Below, in pieces: positions 24,643-34,164 of a stretch of 44,106 bases of DNA. Origin of the DNA: Pseudomonadota bacterium (GTDB taxonomy: Bacteria; Desulfobacterota; Syntrophorhabdia; Syntrophorhabdales; Syntrophorhabdaceae); assembly GCA_026388245.1 (NCBI GenBank), contig JAPLKD010000093.1:1-44106 (forward strand), given 5' to 3'. Each line of letters opens with the position of its first letter. Positions within the stretch are counted from its first letter, which is position 1. A program made the position numbers and the translations under genes. A model generated the notes under the pieces. It saw only the letters and a program-made list of their open reading frames with translations, did not search any database and was not told where the DNA came from.

Positions 24643-25508
24643 TGGGTTTCACACATATACCTGTTCTTCTTGAAGAGGTAACAAGTAATCTTGTAAGCGA
24701 AAAAACTGAGATTTTTGTTGATGCAACAGTAGGTGGAGCCGGACATTCAAGTTTTATATTAGAGAGGTATGGAAATCTAAGACTTATCGGTCTGGATGCG
24801 GACGAAAAGGCGCTGGAGATTGCCAATGAAAAACTAACCGCCTTTAAGGACAGGGCAACACTTATAAGGGGGAATTTTAAGGATTTGAAGGCAATATTGA
24901 CATCAATAGGGGTTTCATCAATAGACGGCATACTCTTTGACCTCGGTCTTTCCACATACCAGATTACGGGGAATAGGGGGTTCAGCTTTAATGACGATAC
25001 CTTTCTCGACATGAGGATGGACAATCGGGAATCATTTACTGCTTATGACGTTGTGAACAGGTATAGCTATGAGGACCTGAAGGGGATTATGGAGGATTAT
25101 GGCGAGGAATATAAGGCATACAGGATTGCAAAGGCGATTGTAGATGAGAGAAAGAAAAACCCTATATCAACAGCAAAGGAATTAAGCGCAGTTATATTAA
25201 AGGCGAAAAGGAGGACAGGGAAAATCCATCCTGCCACAAAGGCCTTTCAGGCAATCAGAATCGAGGTGAATAGCGAGTTAAAAAACCTCACCACCGGCAT
25301 TACAGATGCGGCTGATGTACTTGCTCCTCAGGGAAGGATAGGCGTTATCTCATTCCATTCCCTTGAAGACAGGATAGTAAAAAATGTATTTAAAACCTCT
25401 TCTCTGCTCATGACCATCACAAAGAAACCCATAAAAGCGGGACGGTCTGAGATAAAACAAAATCCGAGTTCCAGGAGCGCTAAGCTCAGAGTAGCAGAGA
25501 GAGAATAA
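24642..25508 (+). CDS. rsmH: 16S rRNA (cytosine-1402 N4) methyltransferase
   Basis: The 288-residue protein has the RsmH SAM-binding core (FVDATVGGAGHSS, LIGLDADEKAL), DGILFDLGLSTYQ, NRGFSF...DMRMD, and the C-terminal SFHSLEDRIVKN and NPSSRSAKLRVAE. It methylates C1402 of 16S rRNA. The Cys-containing stretch that many homologues have between the LEDR motif and TKKP is missing (SSLLMTITKKP), which explains the slightly short length. The start overlaps the mraZ stop. Confidence 0.95.
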   Translation: MGFTHIPVLLEEVTSNLVSEKTEIFVDATVGGAGHSSFILERYGNLRLIGLDADEKALEIANEKLTAFKDRATLIRGNFKDLKAILTSIGVSSIDGILFDLGLSTYQITGNRGFSFNDDTFLDMRMDNRESFTAYDVVNRYSYEDLKGIMEDYGEEYKAYRIAKAIVDERKKNPISTAKELSAVILKAKRRTGKIHPATKAFQAIRIEVNSELKNLTTGITDAADVLAPQGRIGVISFHSLEDRIVKNVFKTSSLLMTITKKPIKAGRSEIKQNPSSRSAKLRVAERE

Positions 25509-25521
25509 AGACCCGGGGGTT

Positions 25522-25830
25522 ATGCATATGGAGAGGCTTTATATCTCTATGAAAGGGGAACCAACCTACAGAAGTTTGAGATCCACCTTTTTAATTGTTT
25601 GCTTTTTTATCGGCTGCATTTTCGTGCTGTTTCTGGTGAAGGGGGCCAATAACCAGCTCAGGGATGAACTGGTTGATCGGCTCATGAGAGGGCGGGAGAC
25701 CATAGAGGCCAACAACAATCTGAAGATGGAGCTTTCCGTGATAACGCGGGCAAGATATCTTGAGTTTAAGACAAAAGAAAGGCTTGGATTAAAAAAACCG
25801 AAGGAAGAAGAGGTACTGGTATTGAGATGA
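25522..25830 (+). CDS. ftsL: FtsL-like division protein
   Basis: The 102-residue protein has the FtsL layout: a short cytoplasmic N-terminus, one membrane segment (about 20-42, STFLIVCFFIGCIFVLFLV) and a coiled-coil periplasmic part (43-90) ending with the FtsL-like RYLEFKTKERLGLKKP. It would form the FtsQLB complex. Sequence identity in this family is always low, so position between rsmH and the ftsI-place gene is part of the evidence. The start may be the ATG at 25522 or the one two codons later. It overlaps the next gene by 4 bases. Confidence 0.82.
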   Translation: MHMERLYISMKGEPTYRSLRSTFLIVCFFIGCIFVLFLVKGANNQLRDELVDRLMRGRETIEANNNLKMELSVITRARYLEFKTKERLGLKKPKEEEVLVLR

Positions 25831-26726
25831 AAAAAAAGGCTAACAGGAGGGCCTTTTTTGTCTGTGTTGTCATATGCTTGCTGTATGCTTCGGTTGCTGC
25901 AAAGATTCCGGATAAATTATCCGTTAAAAGGATTTCTGAAGGGCAGAATTCCGGATCGAAGGGCATGAGTATGGCGAGTCAGGGCAATGCACATAAAACA
26001 ATTGAAGAGGTGGAAGAGGTTGTTTCTGTAAAAACACATGTAGCTGCGCATCACATTTCCCAAAAGGCAGAGCAACGCCCGATACCTGAGGAGAATCAGA
26101 TTGAGCCATCCCTTTTCATATCGGTTCCGCTTGTCTGTTTTGCCCTGAAGGAAGGGCTCATAGAAAAGGATGGATTGATTTCCGCGAGCAGAGACAGCAA
26201 CAGCAATACTACCTGGAAGAAACCGCTCGATATATTGAAAGACAAGGACGAAGAAGGTTTAAAAAACCTCTCAAAGGCAATAGGAACAAAACATATGCTT
26301 AATTTCCTTAAAAAAGAAGATATTACCCTGAACAAAGAGTTCTCGGGGGAAGATATAGTCCTTGGAAAAGGATATTTCGTGGAAAAGAAGAAATTGCTGG
26401 CCACTTATAATAACCATGTCACTGAAGATTATAGCAGGCTCTTTCCATTTGTTGTAAGCGGCACAGGTATTGTGAAACACAACGGTAATTACACGTTCGT
26501 CCATATGAAAACAGACACAAAGAGTCACTATGCGAAAGATGAGCAGGAGTGGCTGATGCCGAACCTGATTAATCTTCCCTCAAAGCTGGCCCTTGAAAAG
26601 CTCATTACCCATACGTCAAAGATTAAGATTATGGGAAGCGGTAATATAGCTGAACAATATCCAAGGCCGTTTGAGAGGATTCGAGGGGAAGCGGAATGTG
26701 TTATTTATGGGAGAACGTATAAGTGA
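25827..26726 (+). CDS. Shrunken FtsI/penicillin-binding-protein-like pseudoenzyme with PASTA domain
   Basis: The 299-residue protein occupies the ftsI place but is about half the usual length of 580-650. A membrane anchor (8-26) is followed by a low-complexity linker (about 30-90), a degenerate transpeptidase-like region (91-215) and a PASTA domain (243-295, MPNLINLPSKLALEKL, IMGSGNIAEQYPRP). Aligned by eye with FtsI, IEPSLFISVPL stands at the SxxK site, but Lys is Ile (S95-I98). LDILKDKDEEGLKNLSKAIG sits at the SxN site, with no Ser-x-Asn. FVVSGTGIVKHNGNYTF is at the KTG site, without Lys. All three catalytic motifs are therefore lost. No stop or frameshift breaks the gene. It overlaps ftsL by 4 bases, so it is translated with it. 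Function is inferred: structural division protein or relic. Confidence 0.72.
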   Translation: MKKKANRRAFFVCVVICLLYASVAAKIPDKLSVKRISEGQNSGSKGMSMASQGNAHKTIEEVEEVVSVKTHVAAHHISQKAEQRPIPEENQIEPSLFISVPLVCFALKEGLIEKDGLISASRDSNSNTTWKKPLDILKDKDEEGLKNLSKAIGTKHMLNFLKKEDITLNKEFSGEDIVLGKGYFVEKKKLLATYNNHVTEDYSRLFPFVVSGTGIVKHNGNYTFVHMKTDTKSHYAKDEQEWLMPNLINLPSKLALEKLITHTSKIKIMGSGNIAEQYPRPFERIRGEAECVIYGRTYK

Positions 26727-26907
26727 AGAAAGGGGTCGAGGGTAATGAAACCCGTGAAGCGTATTTCGTGAAGCCCCCGCCAAGCGAGGACAGGCGTGAA
26801 GCGTTAAAAGACGAGATACGAGATACGATTAACGAGATACGGGTTTAAGAGGGGTCGAGGGTTAAGGGTACAAGGGGCCAGGGGTTCAAGGTAAAAGAGG
26901 CTTTTAG
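26727..26907. repeat. Dispersed low-complexity repeats before murE
   Basis: The gap contains GGGGTCGAGGGT words, GTGAAGCGTATTTCGTGAAG, GACGAGATACGAGATACG with a third GAGATACG copy, and AGGGTTAAGGGTACAAGGGG. These belong to the same families as at 12239-12312 and 40620-40700. The last bases before murE carry no clear Shine-Dalgarno beyond AGAGG. Confidence 0.65.
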
Positions 26908-28359
26908 ATGAGATTGTCAGAATTAATAAATGGACTGCCTGTAATGTTCACGAAGGGCGATATGGGTATAGAGGTGAAAGGGATTACAAAAGATTCCAGA
27001 AAGGTGAAGGAAGGGTACATATTTTTCTCCACCGATAAAAGCGAAAAATATATTGAAGATGCGGCGGGAAAAGGGGCAGTTGCTGTGGTTGCGGACAGAG
27101 AACCCTCAAAGCCTTTTCAATGTTCAGTTGTCGTGAAAGATCCAAGGGAAACACTCGGACAGGTAGCATCAAGATTTTACGGCCTCCCTTCTGAAAAGCT
27201 CACCACGATAGGTATCACCGGGACAAACGGAAAGACAACGACAAGCTATCTCATTGAATCAATACTGAAATCCTCAGACAGGAAAGCGGGTCTCATAGGA
27301 ACGATATCTTACAGATATGACGGGCGCACCATAAAGGCCGAAAATACGACCCCGGGTGCCGAGGAGTTACACGGACTCCTCCACGATATGTGTGCAGCAA
27401 ATATGGAATTTGTGGTGATGGAGGTATCGTCCCACGCCCTGGACCAGAAAAGGGTGGAGGGTATTAATTTCGATACAGCCATCTTAACGAACCTTACCCA
27501 TGACCATCTTGACTATCATGGGGATTTTGAACATTACAGGGAAGCCAAAAGACTCTTTTTTAAGCATTATTTACCACAGAGCATGAAAGATGATAAATAC
27601 GCCATATTGAATATGGATGATCCATATATGAACGAATTCATTCCCGATGTACCCGTGAAGACCTTTTATTACAGCCTTTCAAAGAATACCCATGCATACC
27701 TCTCCGGTTACAGGGAAAACATAAACGGATTACGCCTTGAGTGTTCGCTCATGGGTGAAAAATTCTCTATTACATCACCCATGACAGGTATCTTCAACGC
27801 CTCGAATATTCTTGCTGCCAGTCTTTTCGGGTATACAGCAAAAATACCCCGCGAAAACATCGTTGCAGGGATTGAGGCCTTAGAAGGTGTGCCTGGAAGG
27901 TTGGAACGGGTAAAAAACACAAAAGGCATTTCCGTATTCATCGATTATGCCCATACGCCGGATGCATTAAAGAAGGTGCTCGAGATGTTATGCCGCTTGA
28001 AACCGGGAAGACTGATCGTTGTCTTCGGGTGTGGGGGAGACAGGGATACGGCAAAAAGGCCAATTATGGGCAACATTGCTTCGCGCCTCGCAGACTTTTC
28101 TATTATAACAACGGACAACCCGAGGAGCGAAGACCCGGCAGGAATCATCGGTGCTATTATAAAGGGCTTTGAGGGAAATTCCTATAAGGTTGTGGAAAAC
28201 AGGAAAGACGCTATTTTCGAAGGACTCAGGATGTCAAAGGATAATGATGTCCTCCTCATAGCCGGCAAGGGGCATGAGGATTACCAGATTGTCGGGCATG
28301 AGGTATTTCACTTCAGTGACAGGGAAGTTGTTGAGGAGTTTTTCAATGTGGCACATTGA
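26908..28359 (+). CDS. murE: UDP-MurNAc-L-Ala-D-Glu:meso-diaminopimelate ligase
   Basis: The 483-residue Mur ligase has the ATP loop GITGTNGKTTTSYL (about 107-120), the UDP-substrate region NTTPGAEELHGLL and MEVSSHALDQKRV, and the amino-acid-selecting motif DNPR at residues 403-406, which indicates meso-diaminopimelate rather than lysine. It adds the third residue of the peptidoglycan stem peptide in the cytosol. The ATG at 26908 fits the family N-terminus. It overlaps murF by 14 bases. A repeat-filled gap separates it from the FtsI-like gene. Confidence 0.96.
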   Translation: MRLSELINGLPVMFTKGDMGIEVKGITKDSRKVKEGYIFFSTDKSEKYIEDAAGKGAVAVVADREPSKPFQCSVVVKDPRETLGQVASRFYGLPSEKLTTIGITGTNGKTTTSYLIESILKSSDRKAGLIGTISYRYDGRTIKAENTTPGAEELHGLLHDMCAANMEFVVMEVSSHALDQKRVEGINFDTAILTNLTHDHLDYHGDFEHYREAKRLFFKHYLPQSMKDDKYAILNMDDPYMNEFIPDVPVKTFYYSLSKNTHAYLSGYRENINGLRLECSLMGEKFSITSPMTGIFNASNILAASLFGYTAKIPRENIVAGIEALEGVPGRLERVKNTKGISVFIDYAHTPDALKKVLEMLCRLKPGRLIVVFGCGGDRDTAKRPIMGNIASRLADFSIITTDNPRSEDPAGIIGAIIKGFEGNSYKVVENRKDAIFEGLRMSKDNDVLLIAGKGHEDYQIVGHEVFHFSDREVVEEFFNVAH

Positions 28360-29707
28360 TGAGATTGTAAAAGCGGTGAAAGGTACTCCTCTCAGTACAG
28401 GAAGGGAGTTCTTTACCGCAATTTCAACGGACTCCAGGAGTATCCAGGAGGGCGAACTTTTCATACCCCTTACCGGAAATAATTTTGATGGCCATGCCTT
28501 TATTCCGTTGGCATGTGATAAGTCCCAGGGCGGAAGCCTCTGTGAAAAGGGGCGGGAAGATATAGCAAAGAGCGCAAAAGGCACCATAATTCTCGTGGAT
28601 AACACACTCCAGGCCCTTATCGACCTTGCAAAATACAAAAGAAGGCAGTCAAAAGCTAAATTTGTCGCCATTACTGGAAGCAACGGAAAGACCACGACAA
28701 AAGAAATACTCATCCATATTATAAAAAATAATGTTCCGGTTCATTACAATGAGAAAAATTACAATAACATCATCGGGGTATCAAAGAGTATCCTCTCCAT
28801 GGAGGGGGCATCGGAGTTTTGTGTTTTTGAACTTGGAACGAACAGTAAGGGAGAAATCAGAACACTGGCCGAAATAACAGAACCGGATGTATCGCTCATT
28901 ACGAATATCAACCCTTCGCACCTGGAGGGTCTTTTTGATCTTGACGGCGTCCTTGAAGAAAAGCTGAGCCTCTTCGAGGGTACAAAAGGAGGAGGGACAA
29001 TCTTTGTGAACGCCGATGATCCCTATCTTTCAACCCGCTATAAAAATGGCACAAAACACACCCTCAGTTCATTCGGGATTATTCACAGTGCGGACTTTAA
29101 TCTTGCCATCATAGAGGATTTGGGCTGGAAGGGTTATAATATCAGCCTGAAACTCTCATCCGACACAATAAAAACAAAGACCGGTCTTCTGGGGATACAC
29201 AACCTGTATAATGTCCTCGCTGCGGCATCTATTGCATATACGATCGACGCTGGTATAAATCATATCGCCAGGGCCATAGAATCGTTCGATTCCTATTCGA
29301 TGCGGTTCCAGCCCGTTGAGTCCAGAAGAGGATATATGATCGTAAACGATACGTACAATGCAAACCCCTCTTCCATGCAATGGGCAATCAAGACACTCCT
29401 TAACCTGCCATGCAGTGGAAAGAGAATAGTCATTATCGGGGATATGAATGAGCTTGGGGAAAAAACATCTTACTACCATAAAGAGCTTGGCAGATTTTTA
29501 AGGGAGAACAGTATCCCCATGGTCGCATTGATGGGCGAATATGTAAAAGACACATTTCAGGAATTGAGCAACACCAATACGAGGATATTTGATAGCCGAC
29601 AACCGCTTATAGAGTACGTATCAAAACATGTTGAAAAGGGAGATGTGATACTCGTAAAAGGCTCAAGGGCGTTAAAAATGGAAGAGATTGTGGAGGCGCT
29701 TATTTAA
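28346..29707 (+). CDS. murF: UDP-MurNAc-tripeptide:D-Ala-D-Ala ligase
   Basis: The 453-residue protein begins MWHIDEIVKAVKG and has STDSRSIQEGELFIPL, the ATP loop ITGSNGKTTTKEIL, NYNNIIGVSKSIL and VNDTYNANPSSM, all MurF landmarks. It joins D-Ala-D-Ala to the UDP-MurNAc-tripeptide. The ATG at 28346, inside the end of murE, has GAGGAG upstream. An in-frame ATG at 28274 would add 24 residues overlapping murE that do not resemble MurF. Confidence 0.95.
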   Translation: MWHIDEIVKAVKGTPLSTGREFFTAISTDSRSIQEGELFIPLTGNNFDGHAFIPLACDKSQGGSLCEKGREDIAKSAKGTIILVDNTLQALIDLAKYKRRQSKAKFVAITGSNGKTTTKEILIHIIKNNVPVHYNEKNYNNIIGVSKSILSMEGASEFCVFELGTNSKGEIRTLAEITEPDVSLITNINPSHLEGLFDLDGVLEEKLSLFEGTKGGGTIFVNADDPYLSTRYKNGTKHTLSSFGIIHSADFNLAIIEDLGWKGYNISLKLSSDTIKTKTGLLGIHNLYNVLAAASIAYTIDAGINHIARAIESFDSYSMRFQPVESRRGYMIVNDTYNANPSSMQWAIKTLLNLPCSGKRIVIIGDMNELGEKTSYYHKELGRFLRENSIPMVALMGEYVKDTFQELSNTNTRIFDSRQPLIEYVSKHVEKGDVILVKGSRALKMEEIVEALI

Positions 29708-30787
29708 ATGCTCTATTATCTTCTCTATCCGCTCCATACGACATTTTCTGTATTCAATGTATTCAGATATATTACCTTCAGGACTGTTCTCGCGATCCTC
29801 TCCGCCCTTATTATAAGTTTTTTCCTCACACCATACGTCATAAGAAAATGCCATGAATGGAAGATAAAGAGCGAAAAAAGAGAGGATGTTCCTGAAAGAC
29901 ATGTTGAAAAACAGGGAACCCCAACAATGGGTGGGTTTGTAATCCTCATCGCTACGATAATACCGACACTCTTGTGGTCGGATTTAAAGAATTCTTACAT
30001 TTGGATTGTAACGTTTGCCTTACTCTCCTTCGGAGTTATAGGATTTATAGATGATATAAAAAAATTAAGAAGCCAGAGAAACGGCAAGGGGATTTCGGGA
30101 AGAACCAAATTATTTCTTCAAGTCTTATTCGCTCTTCTTATATGCGCTTTTCTGTATTCGGGGTCAGGTTTTATAACAGAACTTACCATACCCTTTTTTA
30201 AGAACATCACGCCACATCTCGGCGTTTTTTATATAATCCTCGGCGTTTTTATCATAGTGGGGGCATCAAACGGGGTAAACCTTACTGACGGTCTCGACGG
30301 GCTCGCAATTGGCCCCGTCCTCACCGTTTGCTCCACCTTCATGCTTTTTGCATATATTGCAGGTAATGTAAAATTTGCCCAGTATCTCCAGATATTCTAC
30401 GTGAAAGGCGCCGGTGAGCTTACCATACTTTGCGGGGCAATGATAGGGGCGGGCATCGGCTTCCTCTGGTACAATACATATCCAGCAGAACTCTTCATGG
30501 GGGATACGGGGTCACTGTCACTGGGCGCATCACTTGCGACAATTGCTGTCATAATAAAACAGGAAATCCTGCTCGTCATAGTTGGCGGGATCTTCGTAAT
30601 GGAAACACTGTCTGTTATCATACAGGTGCTCTCCTTCAAGTGGAGGGGGAAAAGGGTCTTTCGAATGGCCCCGATACACCATCATTTTGAGTTGAAGGGA
30701 TGGAATGAAGGAAAGATAGTAGTGAGATTCTGGATTATATCAATCATACTGGCACTGATTGCGCTGAGCACGTTGAAGTTACGGTAA
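29708..30787 (+). CDS. mraY: Phospho-N-acetylmuramoyl-pentapeptide transferase
   Basis: The 359-residue polytopic inner-membrane enzyme shows MraY motifs: [28 protein letters not shown] (Asp pair), [30 protein letters not shown] and the [11 protein letters not shown] loop. It transfers phospho-MurNAc-pentapeptide to undecaprenyl phosphate, giving lipid I. The ATG at 29708 follows the murF stop directly. Confidence 0.97.
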   Translation: MLYYLLYPLHTTFSVFNVFRYITFRTVLAILSALIISFFLTPYVIRKCHEWKIKSEKREDVPERHVEKQGTPTMGGFVILIATIIPTLLWSDLKNSYIWIVTFALLSFGVIGFIDDIKKLRSQRNGKGISGRTKLFLQVLFALLICAFLYSGSGFITELTIPFFKNITPHLGVFYIILGVFIIVGASNGVNLTDGLDGLAIGPVLTVCSTFMLFAYIAGNVKFAQYLQIFYVKGAGELTILCGAMIGAGIGFLWYNTYPAELFMGDTGSLSLGASLATIAVIIKQEILLVIVGGIFVMETLSVIIQVLSFKWRGKRVFRMAPIHHHFELKGWNEGKIVVRFWIISIILALIALSTLKLR

Positions 30788-30950
30788 AAAAAGATGGACG
30801 ATGAGGGGTATAAGGTGTCTGATAAAAACTTATGTTTCTTTAGTTTTTCTGGTTTCTCGGGTTTCTCTTGTTATAAAACTAAAGAAACGAAACAAACCAA
30901 AGAAACCAGAGAAACGTTTTTTGCATGCATCAATAAACTTTTGGGGATAT
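30788..30950. repeat. Hairpin repeat of GTTTCTTT/AAAGAAAC words (copy 2) before murD
   Basis: Bases 30833-30917 are a second copy of the imperfect palindrome at 3353-3439. It lies between mraY and murD, and produces a false N-terminal extension of murD if read as coding. Confidence 0.75.
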
Positions 30951-32276
30951 ATGAATTTACCGGATAAAATATTAGTCGTCGGTCTTGGGGCAACGGGTAT
31001 TGCGACTGCAAAATTTTTTGCCCGCCTGGGAAAGAAGGTTACCATTACTGATACAAAAAAAGAAGAGGACCTGATAGCCGCCTTGACGGACCTCAAGGGT
31101 GTCCGGTTTGAGGGACATTTTGGCGGGCACAGGATGGATGATTTCCTCTCCCATCCATTAATCGTGATCAGTCCCGGCGTGGACAGCGAACTTCCGGAGC
31201 TTAAAGAGGCTCGACAAAGGGACATTAAGGTATCAGGTGAAATAGAGCTTGCCTCCATGTTCGTAAAAGAGCCCATCATCGCCATAACGGGGACAAACGG
31301 CAAGACAACGGTAACATCGCTTTTGGGCGAGATATTTACAAGGGCACATGAGGATGTCTTTGTTGGGGGCAACATTGGGAATCCCCTCTTTAACTATGTG
31401 TTAGAGGGCAGGAAGGCAAAATATGTTATTCTTGAGGTCAGCAGTTTTCAGCTCGAAACGATTGAGACCTTCCACCCGAATACCTCAGTTCTCCTGAATA
31501 TCACAGAAGACCACCTGGACAGATACAGGAACTATGAGGAATATATAACGGCAAAATACAGGATCTTTGAAAACCAGACAAAGGTTGATCATGCAGTATT
31601 AAACAAAAATCTCGAAACTACTAACGATATAAAAGCCAATAAGCTCTTTTTTACCACCTGCGAGAAACTGAATGAAGGCGCCTTCTTTGATAACGGGAAT
31701 ATGTACGTGCGATTAGGTGGCAGGGAATTTGTTTACAAAAGGGCATTATCTCCGCTTATCGGTATCCATAATACTGAAAACATCCTCTCAGCGCTTCTCG
31801 TTTCCCATATCTACGGCATCGAACAACAGGTTGTTGAAGAGGTTTTGAGAAACTTCAAGGGCCTTGCCCACAGGGTTGAGCCAATAAGGGAATTGAATGG
31901 TGTGAGATTCTATAATGACTCAAAGGCTACGAACGTGGATGCCACACGCAGGGCGTTAGAGAGTATTGAGGGGAAGGTGATCCTTATTGCCGGCGGGAAA
32001 GATAAGGGCGGAAGCTATAAGGTCATTGCAGACCTTATGGATAAGGTGAAAAGCATGATTCTCATCGGCGAGGCAAAGGAACGGATATCGGATGAGTTGG
32101 GGGAATTTACAAAAACCTATATGGAAAAAGACCTCAACAGTGCTGCAGAGAGGGCGTTCGAGATTGCTGACACAGGTGATATTGTCCTTTTCTCACCGAT
32201 GTGCAGCAGTTTTGATATGTTCAGGGACTATAAAGAGAGGGGCAATATTTTTAAGAAGATAGTGGAGTCCATGTGA
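30951..32276 (+). CDS. murD: UDP-MurNAc-L-alanine:D-glutamate ligase
   Basis: The 441-residue protein starts MNLPDKILVVGLGATGIATA and has the ATP loop ITGTNGKTTVTSLLGEI, ILEVSSFQLE, LNITEDHLDRY, and FYNDSKATNVDAT. It adds D-glutamate to UDP-MurNAc-L-alanine. I chose the ATG at 30951, with GGGGAT upstream, because it matches the MurD N-terminus; the 50 codons before it are encoded by a dispersed hairpin repeat. Its last bases overlap the GTG of the next gene (GTGA). Confidence 0.96.
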   Translation: MNLPDKILVVGLGATGIATAKFFARLGKKVTITDTKKEEDLIAALTDLKGVRFEGHFGGHRMDDFLSHPLIVISPGVDSELPELKEARQRDIKVSGEIELASMFVKEPIIAITGTNGKTTVTSLLGEIFTRAHEDVFVGGNIGNPLFNYVLEGRKAKYVILEVSSFQLETIETFHPNTSVLLNITEDHLDRYRNYEEYITAKYRIFENQTKVDHAVLNKNLETTNDIKANKLFFTTCEKLNEGAFFDNGNMYVRLGGREFVYKRALSPLIGIHNTENILSALLVSHIYGIEQQVVEEVLRNFKGLAHRVEPIRELNGVRFYNDSKATNVDATRRALESIEGKVILIAGGKDKGGSYKVIADLMDKVKSMILIGEAKERISDELGEFTKTYMEKDLNSAAERAFEIADTGDIVLFSPMCSSFDMFRDYKERGNIFKKIVESM

Positions 32277-33058
32277 AGAAAGTATGTATCTATATACTTG
32301 CAGCGCTTCTCCTGTATAGCCTTTTCCGGGAGTTTACCCTCGTGAAGACGCTTTTGATATGTGCAGGTCTTGCAGCAGCTTATGGAATCTACCGTCTTCC
32401 GTCAAAATATGTCATGGCCATGAAATACCCCTTTATCCTGCTGTCATTTGCCGCCACTACGGGTCTGTTTTTCTATCCCACAGTAGAATTACAGTATCCT
32501 CTTGATGCACTCGTTGTTTTTGTCTCCTTTTACAGCGTCACCTTTTTTCTCATTGCCATGGATGAAAAAAAGAAAGACTTTGCAAAGGAGACAATAGCGC
32601 TATCGATACTTTTTCTCTCCCTTGCCTTCAATCTTTACATCATAGGAAAGACAATCTTCATACTCCCCATGGCCTTCACGGTCATGCTTTTCCTTTTTAT
32701 CGTGGGGCGTAACCGTGCAATCCTTTTTATTGCGGGTTATACCGCCATCATTATAATTTTTTTCCTCGTTAAAAATGTCAACATTCTGGGGGGCGGGATA
32801 AGACTGAATGACATGGAACGGTATTTTCTGCTCATCACGTCTTTCCTCTTTCTTGCTGTAAATTTCATAGATTTTGTAAAAAAGAATACTATGAGTAAAC
32901 TTCTGACTTTTTTTGGCTTCCTGTACGTCGCCGTTGATATTGCAATGGTGCTGGGGTTCAAATTATCAATGGGGTTATTGTATCAACCGCTCATCGGCCT
33001 TTTTATTATTACCCCGCTCATCGGTATCATGTTGAAAACGGAAGGAGAACGTGCATGA
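32273..33058 (+). CDS. Multi-pass membrane protein in the ftsW position (no SEDS motifs seen)
   Basis: The 261-residue protein is almost entirely hydrophobic, with about nine or ten predicted membrane segments and very short loops. It lies between murD and murG, the usual place of ftsW. FtsW is normally 360-420 residues with SEDS motifs such as an RWI/QPSE region and a late SYGGSS segment; I find none of these. The only notable polar loop is KNVNILGGGIRLNDMERY (about 165-183). It could be an extremely reduced SEDS relative or an unrelated replacement. The start is a GTG at 32273 overlapping the murD stop, and its stop overlaps murG (ATGA), so translation is tightly coupled. Its function is unknown. 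Confidence 0.7.
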   Translation: MKKVCIYILAALLLYSLFREFTLVKTLLICAGLAAAYGIYRLPSKYVMAMKYPFILLSFAATTGLFFYPTVELQYPLDALVVFVSFYSVTFFLIAMDEKKKDFAKETIALSILFLSLAFNLYIIGKTIFILPMAFTVMLFLFIVGRNRAILFIAGYTAIIIIFFLVKNVNILGGGIRLNDMERYFLLITSFLFLAVNFIDFVKKNTMSKLLTFFGFLYVAVDIAMVLGFKLSMGLLYQPLIGLFIITPLIGIMLKTEGERA

Positions 33059-34131
33059 AGCTCTTAATCTCTGCCGGAGGAACAGGAGGTCATATCTTCC
33101 CGGGCATTGCTGTGGCAGAGACACTTGTAGCAAAAGAGGGTAAAAACAGCGTGGTCTTTATTGGCACAACATACGGCCTTGAAAGCAAAATTATCCCCCA
33201 ATACGGGTTCAGACTTCTATTTGCGGATGCCCGTCAATTTTTGGGGAGAAGCATTGTGTATAAGATGGCTGCATTGATCCGCCTCATCCACGGTATATTT
33301 ACATGCATGGGGTTGATCAAAAAGGAAAAGCCCGACGCGATCCTCGGTATGGGAGGGTTCACCTCTGTGCCGGTTGTGCTGGCAGGTTTTTTTCTTGGTG
33401 TACCGGGCTTTTTACACGAGCAGAATGCAGAACCCGGCCTTGCCAATAAAATGCTGTCAAAGGTTGCAAAATGTACTTTCACCAGCTTTGAGGAATCAAA
33501 ACAGTATCTCAAAGGCGCTAAAGTCTACCAAACAGGAAACCCTGTGAGAAAAATGCTGAAGACCAGCCAGGAGTCGAAGGCAGACGATACCTTTGCTGTA
33601 TTCGTTTTCGGGGGTAGCAGGGGGGCGCGAAGCATCAACGAGGCCATACTCACACTCCTGCCGTATATGGAAAGTTATAAAAATTCCATCATGTATCACC
33701 AGACCGGCTCGGAAGATTATGAGCGGATATTTGAGGCATATAAAAAGACAAGCATAAAGCATGAAGTTTTTCCTTTTACTGATAATATGGGGAAATACTA
33801 TGCCCTTTCCGATGTGGTTATCTCGAGAGCAGGGGCATCGACGATTTTCGAACTCGCTTATTTTAAAAAGGCTGCGATCCTTATCCCATACCCCTTTTCC
33901 GCTGGTCAGCACCAGTGGAAAAATGCGTACCACGTGGAAAGTATCGGTGGCGGGTATGTGATTGGCAATGATGAGGCAACCGGCGAAAGACTCCATGAAG
34001 TGATAAAACATCTCATGAATGAACGTGTTTTGCTGAAGCAGATGGGTGAAAACCTTGGTAAACTTTATGTGGACGATGCAGAGAAACGGATTATTGGACA
34101 TATTTACGAAAATATTGGAGCAAAACATTAG
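33055..34131 (+). CDS. murG: Lipid II synthase (UDP-GlcNAc transferase)
   Basis: The 358-residue GT-B glycosyltransferase has SAGGTGGHIFPGIAVAETL, GMGGFTSVPVVLAG, LHEQNAEPGLANK, VFGGSRGARSIN and SRAGASTIFELAY. It adds GlcNAc to lipid I at the inner membrane face. The ATG at 33055 overlaps the preceding stop (ATGA). Confidence 0.97.
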   Translation: MKLLISAGGTGGHIFPGIAVAETLVAKEGKNSVVFIGTTYGLESKIIPQYGFRLLFADARQFLGRSIVYKMAALIRLIHGIFTCMGLIKKEKPDAILGMGGFTSVPVVLAGFFLGVPGFLHEQNAEPGLANKMLSKVAKCTFTSFEESKQYLKGAKVYQTGNPVRKMLKTSQESKADDTFAVFVFGGSRGARSINEAILTLLPYMESYKNSIMYHQTGSEDYERIFEAYKKTSIKHEVFPFTDNMGKYYALSDVVISRAGASTIFELAYFKKAAILIPYPFSAGQHQWKNAYHVESIGGGYVIGNDEATGERLHEVIKHLMNERVLLKQMGENLGKLYVDDAEKRIIGHIYENIGAKH

Positions 34132-34164
34132 GGGTCAAGGATCCCCTTTATTCAGAGGGTTGAT

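Noticed and set aside
28274-28345. Earlier start for MurF
   Set aside because: It lies entirely in the murE coding end and gives residues unlike MurF; the ATG at 28346 has GAGGAG upstream.
30801-30950. A 50-residue N-terminal extension of MurD
   Set aside because: It is encoded by the GTTTCTTT/AAAGAAAC hairpin repeat; the MurD family N-terminus begins exactly at the ATG at 30951.
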